DNA of 64,000 bases. It comes from Ochrobactrum sp. Q0168. Lineage in GTDB: Bacteria; Pseudomonadota; Alphaproteobacteria; Rhizobiales; Rhizobiaceae. How positions within the stretch are numbered: the stretch's first letter is position 1; each line of letters begins with the position of its first letter. The stretch lies in NCBI RefSeq assembly GCF_016427605.1, contig NZ_JAELXQ010000011.1:1-64000 (forward strand), in the 5' to 3' direction. A program made the translations under genes and the position numbers. The notes beneath the pieces were generated by a model, which did no database searches, was not told where the DNA came from, and worked only from the letters and a program-made list of their open reading frames with translations. Below, one piece after another: positions 33,935 through 42,913 of the stretch.

Positions 33935-35756
33935 ACGCAATTTCTTCATCACCATTGCCCTGTCCATCCTCATACTGACGCTGTGGCAAGTGTTTTATCT
34001 GGGTCCGAAAACGGAAGCCCAGCGGGAGCAGGCACGCATTGAGGAGCAGCAGCGGCAGGCCCAGCAGGCAGCCCAGGGTGGCCAGGCAGGCAATGGTGCC
34101 GGCGATACGCCACAGGCGCCACCCGCGTCGGGCACAATTCCCGGCCATGGCGATGTGGCAGCCGCAGGCGGCGCGCTGACCCGCGAAGCCGCAATCGCTC
34201 AAACAGAGCGCGTCCAGATCGACACGCCTTCGCTGCGCGGTTCGATCAATCTGACCGGCGCGCGTCTTGATGACCTCTTCCTCAAGAATTATCACGAGAC
34301 GGTCGACGACAATTCTCCGAATATCGAACTGCTCGCGCCATCCGCGCTGAAGCAGGGCTATTTCGTTGAACTCGGCTTTACCGGCAATGACACCACCGGC
34401 CCGGTTCCGGGACCGAACACGGTCTGGTCCGTGGAAGGCAACAACAAGCTGACCCAGACCACGCCGGTCACGCTGACCTATACCAACGAGAAGAACATCA
34501 CCTTCAAGCGCGTCATCTCGGTTGACGACGCCTATATGTTCTCCGTTGACGACACGATCACCAACAATACCGGTGCGCCGATTTCGCTGGCCTCCTATGG
34601 CCGCGTTACCCGCTTCAACCAGCCGGAACATGCCAGCGCAACCTATGTTCTGCATGAAGGTCTGATCGGCGTCATGGGTCAGGACGGCCTGCAGGAAATC
34701 AAATATTCCAAGGTCGAAGACGACAAGGACATCTCGTTCAAGGACGTGAATGGCGGCTGGCTCGGCATCACCGACAAGTACTGGGCCGCAACGCTCGTAC
34801 CGCCGCAGGACGAAAAGTTCACCGGCCGCTTCTCGCACTTCACCAATGATCGCCCGCGCTACCAGACCGATTTCCTCGGCGCGCCGATGACCATTGAGGC
34901 TGGCCAGTCGCAGACCCTGAAGAACCACGTCTTTGCCGGTGCAAAGGTCGTCACCCAGATTCAGGCTTATGAAAAGCAGCTCGGCATCAAGCAGTTCGAA
35001 CTTTTGATCGACTGGGGCTGGTTCTATTTCATCACCAAGCCGATGTTCTACCTCATCGACTGGATCTACAAGTTCTCCGGCAATTTCGGCGTCGCCATTC
35101 TGGTCGTCACCGTTCTGCTCAAGGGCCTGTTCTTCCCGCTCGCCAACAAGTCGTACAAGTCGATGGCGCGCATGAAGCTGGTTCAGCCGAAGATGACGGA
35201 AATCCGCGAAAAATACGCGGACGACAAGATGAAGCAGCAGCAGGCCATGATGCAGCTGTACAAGGAAGAGAAGATCAATCCGCTCGCAGGCTGCTGGCCG
35301 GTGCTGGTGCAGATTCCGGTGTTCTTCGCGCTCTATAAGGTTCTCTACGTCACCATCGAAATGCGCCACGCGCCGTTCTTTGGCTGGATTCAGGATCTTG
35401 CAGCGCCCGATCCAACCTCGCTCTTCAACCTGTTCGGCCTTCTGCCTTTCGCCGTGCCGCACTTCCTGATGATCGGCGTCTGGCCGCTCCTGATGGGCAT
35501 CACCATGTTCCTGCAGATGCGCATGAACCCGACCCCGCCGGACCCAACGCAGGCTGCGATCTTCACCTGGATGCCGATCATCTTCACCTTCATGCTGGCT
35601 TCGTTCCCGGCTGGTCTGGTGATCTACTGGGCATGGAACAACCTGCTCTCGATCACCCAGCAGGGCATCATCATGAAGCGTCAGGGCGTCAAGATCGAGC
35701 TCTTCGATAACCTCAAGGGCATGTTCAAGCGAAAGCCCAATGAGGCGAAGAAATAG
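33924..35756 (+). CDS. yidC: Membrane protein insertase YidC
   Basis: The 610-residue protein has an N-terminal anchor ([21 protein letters not shown]), then a Gln/Ala/Gly/Pro-rich linker and a periplasmic beta domain (to about residue 355). The five-helix insertase core follows, with '[24 protein letters not shown]', '[28 protein letters not shown]' and a positively charged tail. It inserts proteins into the inner membrane with or without SecYEG. Start overlaps the end of rnpA, indicating coupled translation. Confidence 0.97.
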   Translation: MENKRNFFITIALSILILTLWQVFYLGPKTEAQREQARIEEQQRQAQQAAQGGQAGNGAGDTPQAPPASGTIPGHGDVAAAGGALTREAAIAQTERVQIDTPSLRGSINLTGARLDDLFLKNYHETVDDNSPNIELLAPSALKQGYFVELGFTGNDTTGPVPGPNTVWSVEGNNKLTQTTPVTLTYTNEKNITFKRVISVDDAYMFSVDDTITNNTGAPISLASYGRVTRFNQPEHASATYVLHEGLIGVMGQDGLQEIKYSKVEDDKDISFKDVNGGWLGITDKYWAATLVPPQDEKFTGRFSHFTNDRPRYQTDFLGAPMTIEAGQSQTLKNHVFAGAKVVTQIQAYEKQLGIKQFELLIDWGWFYFITKPMFYLIDWIYKFSGNFGVAILVVTVLLKGLFFPLANKSYKSMARMKLVQPKMTEIREKYADDKMKQQQAMMQLYKEEKINPLAGCWPVLVQIPVFFALYKVLYVTIEMRHAPFFGWIQDLAAPDPTSLFNLFGLLPFAVPHFLMIGVWPLLMGITMFLQMRMNPTPPDPTQAAIFTWMPIIFTFMLASFPAGLVIYWAWNNLLSITQQGIIMKRQGVKIELFDNLKGMFKRKPNEAKK

Positions 35757-35771
35757 AACTGAAGAACCCCG

Positions 35772-35852
35772 CTCTAGTATCGTGATCGCGAAGTTCGCCA
35801 AAGACCGATATCTCGCTCGACAGCGAACTTCGCGATCAAAACGACACTAGAA
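35772..35852. repeat. Inverted repeat 1 between yidC and engB
   Basis: CTAGTATCGTGATCGCGAAG and its partner CTTCGCGATC...CGACACTAG form a stem of about 25 bp with a loop of about 25 bases. It is unlike the terminators nearby and looks like a dispersed palindrome. Confidence 0.75.
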
Positions 35853-35953
35853 CCCCAAAAATTATGAGTGCCCCTTTAATTCTGAAATTCGCATCGGGTT
35901 TGATATCAAGCGCCGGCGAATTTCAGAATTGGGGCACTTTTGGGGTTTTTTAT
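35851..35953 (+). terminator. Inverted repeat 2 between yidC and engB, terminator-like
   Basis: Three paired blocks (AACCCCAAAA/TTTTGGGGTT, AGTGCCCC/GGGGCACT, AATTCTGAAATTCGC/GCGAATTTCAGAATT) build one long stem. The right arm ends in GGGGTTTTTTATG, so it can serve as a terminator after yidC. It may also be a mobile palindrome that provides termination. Confidence 0.7.
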
Positions 35954-36027
35954 GCCGTCATGTTGACAATGCGGCCCATACCATTGATGCGTGTATTCAA
36001 CAGAATACACGGACCAGGATAAAAACA

Positions 36028-36753
36028 TTGAGCGAGCAGGATAAGAAGCAGGCGGCAATCAATGCGGCTCAGGCGGCGGCAGATGCAACCCGCGCGGCGC
36101 AGGCGGCACTGGTCGAGCAAGGCCGTGCGCTGTTCAAGAAGTCGTGGATATTCATCCGCGGCGTGCCGTCGATGCAGTTCCTGCCACCGGAAGGCCCGGT
36201 GGAAATCGCCTTTGCCGGACGCTCCAATGTCGGCAAGTCATCGCTCATCAATGCTTTGGTCAACAAGAAGGGCCTTGCGCGCACGTCCAATACGCCGGGC
36301 CGCACGCAGGAACTGAATTATTTCGTGCCGGACGGCTATTCCGGAGAAAACGGCGACCTGCCGCCGCTGGCCCTCGTGGACATGCCGGGTTATGGCTTTG
36401 CCGAAGCGCCGAAGGCCCATGTCGATGCGTGGACGCGGCTTGTGTTCGACTATCTGCGCGGACGCACCACGCTGAAACGCGTCTATGTGCTGATCGACGC
36501 ACGCCACGGCATTAAGAAGAACGATGCCGAAGTACTCGACCTTCTCGATAAGGCAGCCGTGTCCTACCAGATCGTGCTGACCAAGATCGACAAGATCAAA
36601 CCGGCGGGCGTGCCGCGCCTGATGGCGGATACGCACAAGCTCACCTTTCGCCGCGCAGCCTGCTTCCCCGGCATCATCGCCACCTCGTCGGAAAAGGGCC
36701 TCGGCCTCGATGATTTGCGCGCCGCTATCGCTCTGGTGATCAAGGAATCCTGA
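36028..36753 (+). CDS. engB: Ribosome biogenesis GTP-binding protein YsxC/EngB
   Basis: About 241 residues. An Ala/Gln-rich N-terminal extension of about 45 residues precedes the GTPase domain with G1 '[14 protein letters not shown]', G2 region '[15 protein letters not shown]', G3 'DMPGYGFA', G4 'TKID' and G5 'TSSEKG'. EngB is an essential GTPase for 50S assembly. TTG at 36028-36030 gives (M)SEQDKKQAA, and codons further upstream run through repeat sequence. It lies downstream of yidC but after two large hairpins. Confidence 0.92.
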   Translation: MSEQDKKQAAINAAQAAADATRAAQAALVEQGRALFKKSWIFIRGVPSMQFLPPEGPVEIAFAGRSNVGKSSLINALVNKKGLARTSNTPGRTQELNYFVPDGYSGENGDLPPLALVDMPGYGFAEAPKAHVDAWTRLVFDYLRGRTTLKRVYVLIDARHGIKKNDAEVLDLLDKAAVSYQIVLTKIDKIKPAGVPRLMADTHKLTFRRAACFPGIIATSSEKGLGLDDLRAAIALVIKES

Positions 36754-36772
36754 TTTCAGCCGGGCCTGTCCT

Positions 36773-36973
36773 GAGAGCCTGGCTCAAAAAGCGGCCTGTG
36801 TGTGCGAAAATGGTGATTTTCGAGTACCGGAGCGGAGCGTACTCAAGATACGTGAGCACCGGAATCCTCGCATAACCCCGAAAAGTTGCAGACTTTTCGG
36901 TTCAGATTATGCGAAAGCAAATCTCAAATTGCCATTTGCAGCCACATAGGGCGACTTTTGGAACAGGCTCTCA
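36773..36973. repeat. Palindromic element, copy C (about 201 bp, with internal palindrome insert)
   Basis: Same ends and body as copies A, B and D (GAGAGCCTGG ... CAGGCTCTCA), but with about 54 bp inserted after 'GAGCACCGGAAT'. The insert contains a palindrome at 36870-36912. The right end supplies the stop codon of the convergent histidine phosphatase gene. Confidence 0.9.
36870..36912. repeat. GCATGATCCCGAAAAG-family palindrome nested in element C
   Basis: GCATAACCCCGAAAAGTTGC ... CTTTTCGG ... AGATTATGC. The same unit is nested at the same place in element E (62806-62847) and is absent from A, B and D. Confidence 0.85.
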
Positions 36974-37603
36974 GAGAGGACAGGTTTCCGGCAGGTTGTT
37001 CAGTCCCTGATTGCCACGATCGAACTGCACGTCGGTCTTGTCCCCGTCGCGGGTAATGCGCAGCACATAGATGCTGTCGAAATCGTCGCCCGACCATTTG
37101 GGCACGTCATGCTTGTCGCCGCCATTCTCCTTGACGATGTCGCGCACCAGCTTGACGATCTGCTTGTGCTCCCAGCCGACCAGAACGGTCGCATTGCGAT
37201 AGGCAGGCGCGTCCAGCGCTTCTTCCAGCTTGTCGATATCTTCAAAGCCAAAGCGCGTATCGACCGGCAGGCCGAGCGCAATCGCGGTCGGCTCGACGGT
37301 CGCAAGCGGACGGACATAGGCATAGGTCTCGCCCTTGTCGTCCTTCTCCTCAGACGGATTGGGCGCGAAAATCGCCGCCGGCTTGCCGAACTGTTTTGCG
37401 ATGACCGCTGGCAGTTTCAGCGAGCGGTTCAGGCCGCGACAGCTCAGCTGCCCCAGCCCTGCTTCCGGCTTTTCGCCATGGCGGACAAAGATCACGGTTT
37501 GGGTGGAGGATGCCGCAATTGCAACATTCTGGGCGGCGTTAAAGGCAACGAGCGAAATCAGAGTGGTGAAAATCAACCGACGCATTGAAACAACTTTCTT
37601 CAT
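36971..37603 (-). CDS. Secreted histidine phosphatase family protein
   Basis: A 210-residue protein with a signal peptide (RRLIFTTLISLVAFNAAQNVAIAA) and the phosphohistidine motif 'VIFVRHGEKPEAGLGQLSCRG', plus a C-terminal 'VLVGWEHKQIVKLV' that carries the second histidine. Members are periplasmic acid phosphatases or phytase-like proteins. Substrate unknown. The first ATG (37603) and one 6 codons later are equally possible. The stop lies at the end of palindromic element C. Confidence 0.8.
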   Translation of the reverse strand: MKKVVSMRRLIFTTLISLVAFNAAQNVAIAASSTQTVIFVRHGEKPEAGLGQLSCRGLNRSLKLPAVIAKQFGKPAAIFAPNPSEEKDDKGETYAYVRPLATVEPTAIALGLPVDTRFGFEDIDKLEEALDAPAYRNATVLVGWEHKQIVKLVRDIVKENGGDKHDVPKWSGDDFDSIYVLRITRDGDKTDVQFDRGNQGLNNLPETCPL

Positions 37604-37775
37604 GGAACAGCGAAACTATAAAATCACATCTGGATAGAGCAAACATACGACGCCGTTTCCAGCCAACTATTCGTGAAAAATAAGCGGCGAGACCGCTTTC
37701 GCGGATTCCATTTGAATCAAAACCAGTCTAGAAAAGCCTGCCTCTTCTGCCCTGTCGCCAGCCATGGAGCCCGCG

Positions 37776-38666
37776 ATGACGACCCTTGAAAATTCCGAAA
37801 AGCAAGCACAACTCCTCTCCGCCGCCCTGCCCTATATGCAGCGCTACGAGAACAAGCACGTCGTCGTGAAATATGGCGGCCACGCCATGGGCAATCCGGA
37901 GCTGGGCAAGGCTTTTGCCCGCGATATCGCGCTGTTGAAGCAATCCGGCATCAACCCGATCGTCGTGCATGGCGGCGGCCCGCAGATCCAGGCCATGCTG
38001 ACCAAGCTTGGCATCGAATCCCGTTTTGAAGGGGGATTGCGCGTTACCGACGAGAAGACCGTCGAAGTGGTGGAAATGGTTCTGGCCGGTTCCATCAACA
38101 AGGAAATCGTCGCCCTCATCAATGCCGAAGGCGAATGGGCTATCGGCCTGTGCGGCAAGGACGGCAACATGGTCTTCGCGCAGAAAGCGCACAAGACCGT
38201 CATCGACCCGGATTCCAATATCGAGAAGGTGCTTGATCTCGGCTTCGTCGGCGAACCGGCGGAAGTGGACCGCACCCTGCTCGATCTTCTGGCGCGTTCC
38301 GAGATGATCCCGGTCATTGCGCCGGTGGCGCCGGGCCGCGATGGCCACACCTACAACATCAACGCCGACACCTTTGCGGGCGCCATCGCAGGCGCGCTGG
38401 CCGCAACGCGTCTTTTGTTCCTGACCGACGTTCCAGGCGTGCTGGACAAGGACAAGAACCTGATCAAGGAACTCTCGGTTGCCGACGCGCAGGCGCTCAT
38501 CAAGGACGGCACGATTTCCGGCGGCATGATCCCGAAGGTCGAAACCTGCATCGAAGCCATCCGCCGTGGCGTGGAAGGCGTTGTCATCCTGAATGGCAAG
38601 ACGCCGCATTCCGTCCTGCTGGAACTCTTCACCGAACATGGCGCCGGCACGTTGATCGTGCCATAA
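37776..38666 (+). CDS. argB: Acetylglutamate kinase
   Basis: The 296-residue product from ATG 37776 (GGAG upstream) starts [20 protein letters not shown]. Amino acid kinase signatures are '[11 protein letters not shown]', '[11 protein letters not shown]', 'LTDVPGVLD' and '[12 protein letters not shown]'. It phosphorylates N-acetylglutamate in arginine biosynthesis, and the C-terminal region has the features of an arginine-sensitive hexamer. An ATG 4 codons upstream (37764) is also in frame. The gene for a HAD nucleotidase follows after 6 bp, forming an operon. Confidence 0.96.
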   Translation: MTTLENSEKQAQLLSAALPYMQRYENKHVVVKYGGHAMGNPELGKAFARDIALLKQSGINPIVVHGGGPQIQAMLTKLGIESRFEGGLRVTDEKTVEVVEMVLAGSINKEIVALINAEGEWAIGLCGKDGNMVFAQKAHKTVIDPDSNIEKVLDLGFVGEPAEVDRTLLDLLARSEMIPVIAPVAPGRDGHTYNINADTFAGAIAGALAATRLLFLTDVPGVLDKDKNLIKELSVADAQALIKDGTISGGMIPKVETCIEAIRRGVEGVVILNGKTPHSVLLELFTEHGAGTLIVP

Positions 38667-38672
38667 AGACCC

Positions 38673-39389
38673 ATGACCAATAGTTCCAACGCACCGACCT
38701 TCACCCCAGCTTTTGAGCACGTCACCGACTGGGTGTTCGACCTCGACAACACGCTTTATCCCCACGCCGCCAATCTGTTTTCGCAGATCGACGTGAGAAT
38801 GACGAGCTATGTCGAAAATCTGCTTCAATTGCCGCGCGAGGAAGCACGCCGCATCCAGAAGCAGTTCTATCTCGACTATGGCACCACGCTGAAAGGCCTG
38901 ATGGAATGCCACCAGATCGACCCGGACGACTTTCTGCAAAAGGTGCACGATATCGACTATAGCTGGCTGAAGCCCGATCCGGCGCTCGGCGAAGCGATCA
39001 AGTCGCTGCCGGGCCGCCGCTTTATCTTCACCAATGGTGATCGCGGCCATGCCGAACGCGCAGCGCGCCAGCTTGGCATTCTGGATAATTTCGACGACAT
39101 TTTCGACATCGTAGCGGCTGGCCTGCTGCCAAAGCCGGAACGCGGCACCTATGACCGTTTTCTCGGCGCTTTCGGCGTCGATGCCAGCAAGGCCGTGATG
39201 TTCGAGGATCTGGCGCGCAATCTCGTCGTGCCCAAGGCGCTCGGCATGAAAACCGTTCTGGTGGTGCCGAACAATTTCGAGCCGACCTTCTCGGAAATCT
39301 GGGAAAGCGACCCGGAATTTACCGATCAGGTGGACTATGTGACGGATAATCTGACCCAGTTTCTGGAACAGATCATTGCAGGCAGATAG
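38673..39389 (+). CDS. HAD-family pyrimidine 5'-nucleotidase
   Basis: The 238-residue protein shows HAD motif I 'WVFDLDNTLYPHAANLF', motif II 'FIFTNGDRGHAERAA' and motif IV 'AVMFEDLARNLVVPKALGM'. It belongs to the pyrimidine 5'-nucleotidase (SDT1/PPN-like) subfamily, dephosphorylating UMP or CMP or related nucleotides. It sits between argB and a DUF817 gene, with a 14-bp overlap to the latter. Confidence 0.88.
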   Translation: MTNSSNAPTFTPAFEHVTDWVFDLDNTLYPHAANLFSQIDVRMTSYVENLLQLPREEARRIQKQFYLDYGTTLKGLMECHQIDPDDFLQKVHDIDYSWLKPDPALGEAIKSLPGRRFIFTNGDRGHAERAARQLGILDNFDDIFDIVAAGLLPKPERGTYDRFLGAFGVDASKAVMFEDLARNLVVPKALGMKTVLVVPNNFEPTFSEIWESDPEFTDQVDYVTDNLTQFLEQIIAGR

Positions 39390-40296
39390 GCGTTTTACTG
39401 GCCTCGAACAGTCAATCGATGCGGCGGCCCACCGCATTCTCGACCGGCTGCCGCGGAACCGCCTGACCGATGGGCTGATTGAATTTTTGGTCTTCGGGCT
39501 GAAACAGGCATGGGCATGCCTGTTCGGCGGCGCGATGCTGGGCCTCATCATCCTCACCCGCTGGCTTTGGCCGGAAAGCGGCATCGGCGGTATCGCCAAT
39601 ATCGTAACCCGCTATGACTTCCTGTTCCTTTCCGCTGTCGCCATCCAGCTTGCGATGCTGGTCTTCAAGCTGGAGGCATGGGAAGAAGCCAAGGTCATCC
39701 TGATTTTCCATGTCGTCGGCACGGCCATGGAAGTGTTCAAGACCCATGCCGGTTCATGGGTGTATCCGGAAGAAAACTTCTTCCGTATTGGCGGCGTGCC
39801 GCTGTTTTCAGGCTTCATGTATGCGGCGGTCGGCTCCTATATGGCGCGCATCAACCGCATCTTCGATATAAGGCTGAACCATTATCCGCCGCTCTGGACA
39901 ACGCTGGTGCTGGCGGCGGCAATCTATGTCAATTTCTTCGCCCATCACTTCATCTGGGACATACGCTGGCCGCTGTTTGCCCTGACATTCGCCTTGTTCT
40001 GGCGCACCAGCATGCATTATCGCGTGTTCCGCTTTCGGCACAAAATGCCTCTGCTCGTCGCCTTCCTGCTGACCTCGCTCTTCATCTGGTTTGCGGAAAA
40101 TATCGGCACGTGGTCGAAGGCCTGGCTCTACCCCAACCAGCAAAATGGCTGGGTGCCGGTTTCGCTCGGCAAGCTCGGCTCATGGTATCTTCTGATGATC
40201 ATCTCCGTCGTGCTGGTCACGCTGGTTCATCGCCCTCGTCCCTATCAGGGAGAGGAGAACGCCCAGTCCCTCGTTCCAGAAAAAGCAGAAGCATAG
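39376..40296 (+). CDS. DUF817 family integral membrane protein
   Basis: 306 residues with about seven to eight hydrophobic segments. Family sequence includes 'FLVFGLKQAWACLFGGAMLG', 'THAGSWVYPEENFFRIGGVPLFSGFMYAAVGSYMARI' and 'WFAENIGTWSKAWLYPNQQ'. It is known only as an uncharacterised family (YoaT-like). It overlaps the nucleotidase gene by 14 bp, so it probably belongs to the argB operon. Conserved Glu, His and Trp in the membrane suggest an enzyme or transporter, but no function is established. Confidence 0.82.
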   Translation: MQADRRFTGLEQSIDAAAHRILDRLPRNRLTDGLIEFLVFGLKQAWACLFGGAMLGLIILTRWLWPESGIGGIANIVTRYDFLFLSAVAIQLAMLVFKLEAWEEAKVILIFHVVGTAMEVFKTHAGSWVYPEENFFRIGGVPLFSGFMYAAVGSYMARINRIFDIRLNHYPPLWTTLVLAAAIYVNFFAHHFIWDIRWPLFALTFALFWRTSMHYRVFRFRHKMPLLVAFLLTSLFIWFAENIGTWSKAWLYPNQQNGWVPVSLGKLGSWYLLMIISVVLVTLVHRPRPYQGEENAQSLVPEKAEA

Positions 40297-40310
40297 ACCG
40301 CACCGTCTGG

Positions 40311-42632
40311 TCAGAACCTGCCCGTGACATCAATGCTCGCACCATAGGCCATATCCCGGTTTACGGTGCGCGCGAGGTAAGGCGTCACGCCCACGCTCAA
40401 GGCCCCGCTGAAAGCGTAGGACAAGGTGGTCGACAGGCTGCCGCGTGTATGCGCGGCCTCCGCATCGAAGCTGAGCGCCCCGATATAATCGGCACTTGCC
40501 ATCACGCTCGGATCATCATGCGCTATATCCTGTTCGATTTCCGCATTGATCAGCCACCGCACCTTGTCGCTTAACGGCATGGCATAGTTTGCTCCGAGAT
40601 AGACCGCAGTGCGGCGTGACCTCACATCCGAATAGGTGAACGGGAAATAGGCGTTGGTTTCCGTGTAACCATCCATCTTCAGATCGCTGTAACGCAGCCC
40701 CGCATAATAGCCGAAGACGGCATTGTCGGGGAGATCGTGCGACCGCCCGGCTTCCAGCGACGCCCCCCAGCCTTTGACCGTGCTCTCGCCCATGCCAGCC
40801 TCCGTATAGGCCAATAGATGCCGGGTCCGCTCGACATCGTAGCGACTGGCAGCGACCGAACCTTGCAGATACCAGTGTCCATTTGCCGTTGGCGCGCGCC
40901 AGCGGGCATAGAAGCCGCCGCCAATATTGTCATTATCGCGGTCGAAACTCTCCGGCATATCGCGCCAGAACGAATGCGCGACGGTGATGCCTGCCAGAAA
41001 ATTATCGGTAAAGGCGTGCGCCATGGAGATCCAGCCAAGCGCATCGGTGGTCTCTCCCGAACGCCCAATATCCCCTGAAAGCGAATAACAGCTCTCCCCA
41101 GCTTTCGCGACATCGCAAGAACGCTGTAACCTTCCCAGTTTCCCCCGCTGCGATTCCATTACCGAGAATGTATCCCCCGCCAGCGCGGCAACAGTTTTCG
41201 CCGTGTTGGTCACATCGACGGCCACCGATTGCACGGGCGGCGGCGACCCGGTTTCTGTTTGCGGCGATGGAGGGTTTTGCGCATCGGACGGCGGGCCCGG
41301 CTGAGAATCGGACCCGGTTTCTGAACCCGGGGTCTCTGGCTCGGTTCCCCCAATGCCGGGCGGCGGGGTAGGCGTTCCGGTGACAGGTGGCGGCCCCGTC
41401 TCACCCGGATCGGGATCAGGCTTCGGCGTCGTTACGGGCGGAGACGAAATCAGCAGTTTCCAGACCGCCGCATGCGACACTCCGGATGCCAGCGTCGAGG
41501 CGCCCACCACGACAGTGCCATCGGCCGACATGGCCATGGCTGTCGAAGACACGCCGCCAAGCGTGCCGAGATCGGTCGGTACAGTTGCGCCATTCGCCCA
41601 ATAAACCGCATGGGAATTGCCGTCTGTTGCAGTGGAAGACCCGACAATGATCGAACCATCGGCAGAAATGGACGCAACTTCGGAAGAATACCCCCCGAGC
41701 GTGCCAAGGTCGGTCGGCGTGGTCGCCCCCCTCCTCCAAGAGACGGCACGCATTTCGCCCAACGCATTGTTGGATATGCCCGCAAGCACAGAACCGTCAG
41801 CCGACAGGGTGAGAACATCGGAATAGTAACCGCCAAGCGTGCCGAGATCAGCCGGCGACAAGGAGCCGTCAGTCCATGATGCCGCATGGAGTTCGCCGCT
41901 GTTCGTCTCCGACTGCCCTGCGATGACACGCCCGTTTGCGGATACGACATTTGCGGAGGACGTTGCGCCCCCGAGCGCACCCAGATCAGTCGGCGTCAGC
42001 GTACCATTCGTCCAGGACACCGCATGATAAACATTGGGCGCATATTCCGCATAGCCGACAATCACCATACCATCGGCGGAAACGGCCTTGGCATAGGATG
42101 TGTTGTTGTTGAGCGTTCCCAGATCAATCGGAGATGTCGCGCCATTCGTCCATTTCACTGCCCGGTTCTGGCCAGCAGATGTCGTGGCGTTTCCGATAAT
42201 GATGCTACCATCCGCGGATAAGGCGACGGCGTCGGAAAAGCCGCCCCCCAACGTACCAAGGTCAGTCGCCACTGTCGCGCCACCTGCCCAGAACACAGCG
42301 TGCTGGGATGTGCCAATCGTCGCCTGACCGACAATGAATGTACCATCAGCCGAGACGGCGTTGACGACAGAATTGCCCCCACCCGACACGGACAGAACCG
42401 TCGGCGTGGCGCTTCCGCCGGCCCAGGAAACCGCTGAAACGCCGCCGGATGTCTGCGCCTTGCCCGCTATGACCGATCCGTTGGCGGACACAGCCGTGGC
42501 GGAGGCATCGCCCGCAAGCGCACCAAAGTCCAAAGGCGGACCAGATTGTGCCACATCAGCGGCATGGGCCGGACAAGCACCAACCATCGTCCCGATCAGC
42601 AGCCCGGGAACGCTTTTAAGGATCGCTTTCAT
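40311..42632 (-). CDS. Autotransporter with HAF-repeat passenger
   Basis: The 773-residue protein has a Sec signal (…LIGTMVGACPAHA), then about eight imperfect repeats of about 47 residues ('HAVSWTNGTLTPTDLGALGGATSSANVVSANGRVIAG', HAF type), a Pro/Thr/Gly-rich linker (about residues 395-470) and a C-terminal beta-barrel domain ending in Phe (GRF). HAF repeats likely form a beta-propeller exposed at the cell surface. The barrel starts near 'GDTFSVMESQRGKLGRLQ' and includes two Cys residues (CDVAKAGESC). A candidate adhesin or surface protein. The upstream region is extremely AT-rich. Confidence 0.85.
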   Translation of the reverse strand: MKAILKSVPGLLIGTMVGACPAHAADVAQSGPPLDFGALAGDASATAVSANGSVIAGKAQTSGGVSAVSWAGGSATPTVLSVSGGGNSVVNAVSADGTFIVGQATIGTSQHAVFWAGGATVATDLGTLGGGFSDAVALSADGSIIIGNATTSAGQNRAVKWTNGATSPIDLGTLNNNTSYAKAVSADGMVIVGYAEYAPNVYHAVSWTNGTLTPTDLGALGGATSSANVVSANGRVIAGQSETNSGELHAASWTDGSLSPADLGTLGGYYSDVLTLSADGSVLAGISNNALGEMRAVSWRRGATTPTDLGTLGGYSSEVASISADGSIIVGSSTATDGNSHAVYWANGATVPTDLGTLGGVSSTAMAMSADGTVVVGASTLASGVSHAAVWKLLISSPPVTTPKPDPDPGETGPPPVTGTPTPPPGIGGTEPETPGSETGSDSQPGPPSDAQNPPSPQTETGSPPPVQSVAVDVTNTAKTVAALAGDTFSVMESQRGKLGRLQRSCDVAKAGESCYSLSGDIGRSGETTDALGWISMAHAFTDNFLAGITVAHSFWRDMPESFDRDNDNIGGGFYARWRAPTANGHWYLQGSVAASRYDVERTRHLLAYTEAGMGESTVKGWGASLEAGRSHDLPDNAVFGYYAGLRYSDLKMDGYTETNAYFPFTYSDVRSRRTAVYLGANYAMPLSDKVRWLINAEIEQDIAHDDPSVMASADYIGALSFDAEAAHTRGSLSTTLSYAFSGALSVGVTPYLARTVNRDMAYGASIDVTGRF

Positions 42633-42854
42633 AGCGACCTCTTAAATACAGTTTCGATATGATATGGGAATATATCTGCTATTTATAATAGTCGAATACA
42701 TGATACCCCTCACAAAACCATGCATCTTTATTATAAATTTATTTTTAACTACGGCAATATAAATTGTTTCATATTAGAAAATATGATTTATATTTATTAT
42801 TACTTTTAAATAATATAATAACTTATAAGGGTTTTTCTTGCATTTCAAAGAAAA
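42633..42854. promoter_or_regulatory. AT-rich upstream region of the autotransporter gene
   Basis: About 200 bp, mostly A and T (for example ATATTTATTATTACTTTTAAAT), in a genome whose genes are GC-rich. Such curved AT tracts are typical binding sites for silencing proteins such as MucR in Brucella and other rhizobial relatives. The promoter for the minus-strand gene must lie here. Confidence 0.6.
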
Positions 42855-42880
42855 CGCCCGACCTTAGAAAAGATCGGGCG
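42855..42880 (-). terminator. Terminator of the LOG-family gene
   Basis: Minus strand: CGCCCGATC loop GGTCGGGCG followed by TTTTCTTT. It lies 34 bp after the stop of the 42914-43753 gene. Confidence 0.8.
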
Positions 42881-42913
42881 CGAGGTATGGTTTATACTCC
42901 GTGAGCAACTCAA

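Noticed and set aside
33452-33935. A missing yidD between rnpA and yidC as a deletion
   Set aside because: rnpA and yidC overlap cleanly and this arrangement is common in relatives, so it is not an event in this genome.
33921-35801. A 626-codon open frame antisense to yidC
   Set aside because: It is a mirror of the yidC codon pattern in GC-rich DNA, with no recognisable domain. Similar long antisense frames over the GMC gene, the GGDEF-EAL gene, argB and lepA were dropped for the same reason.
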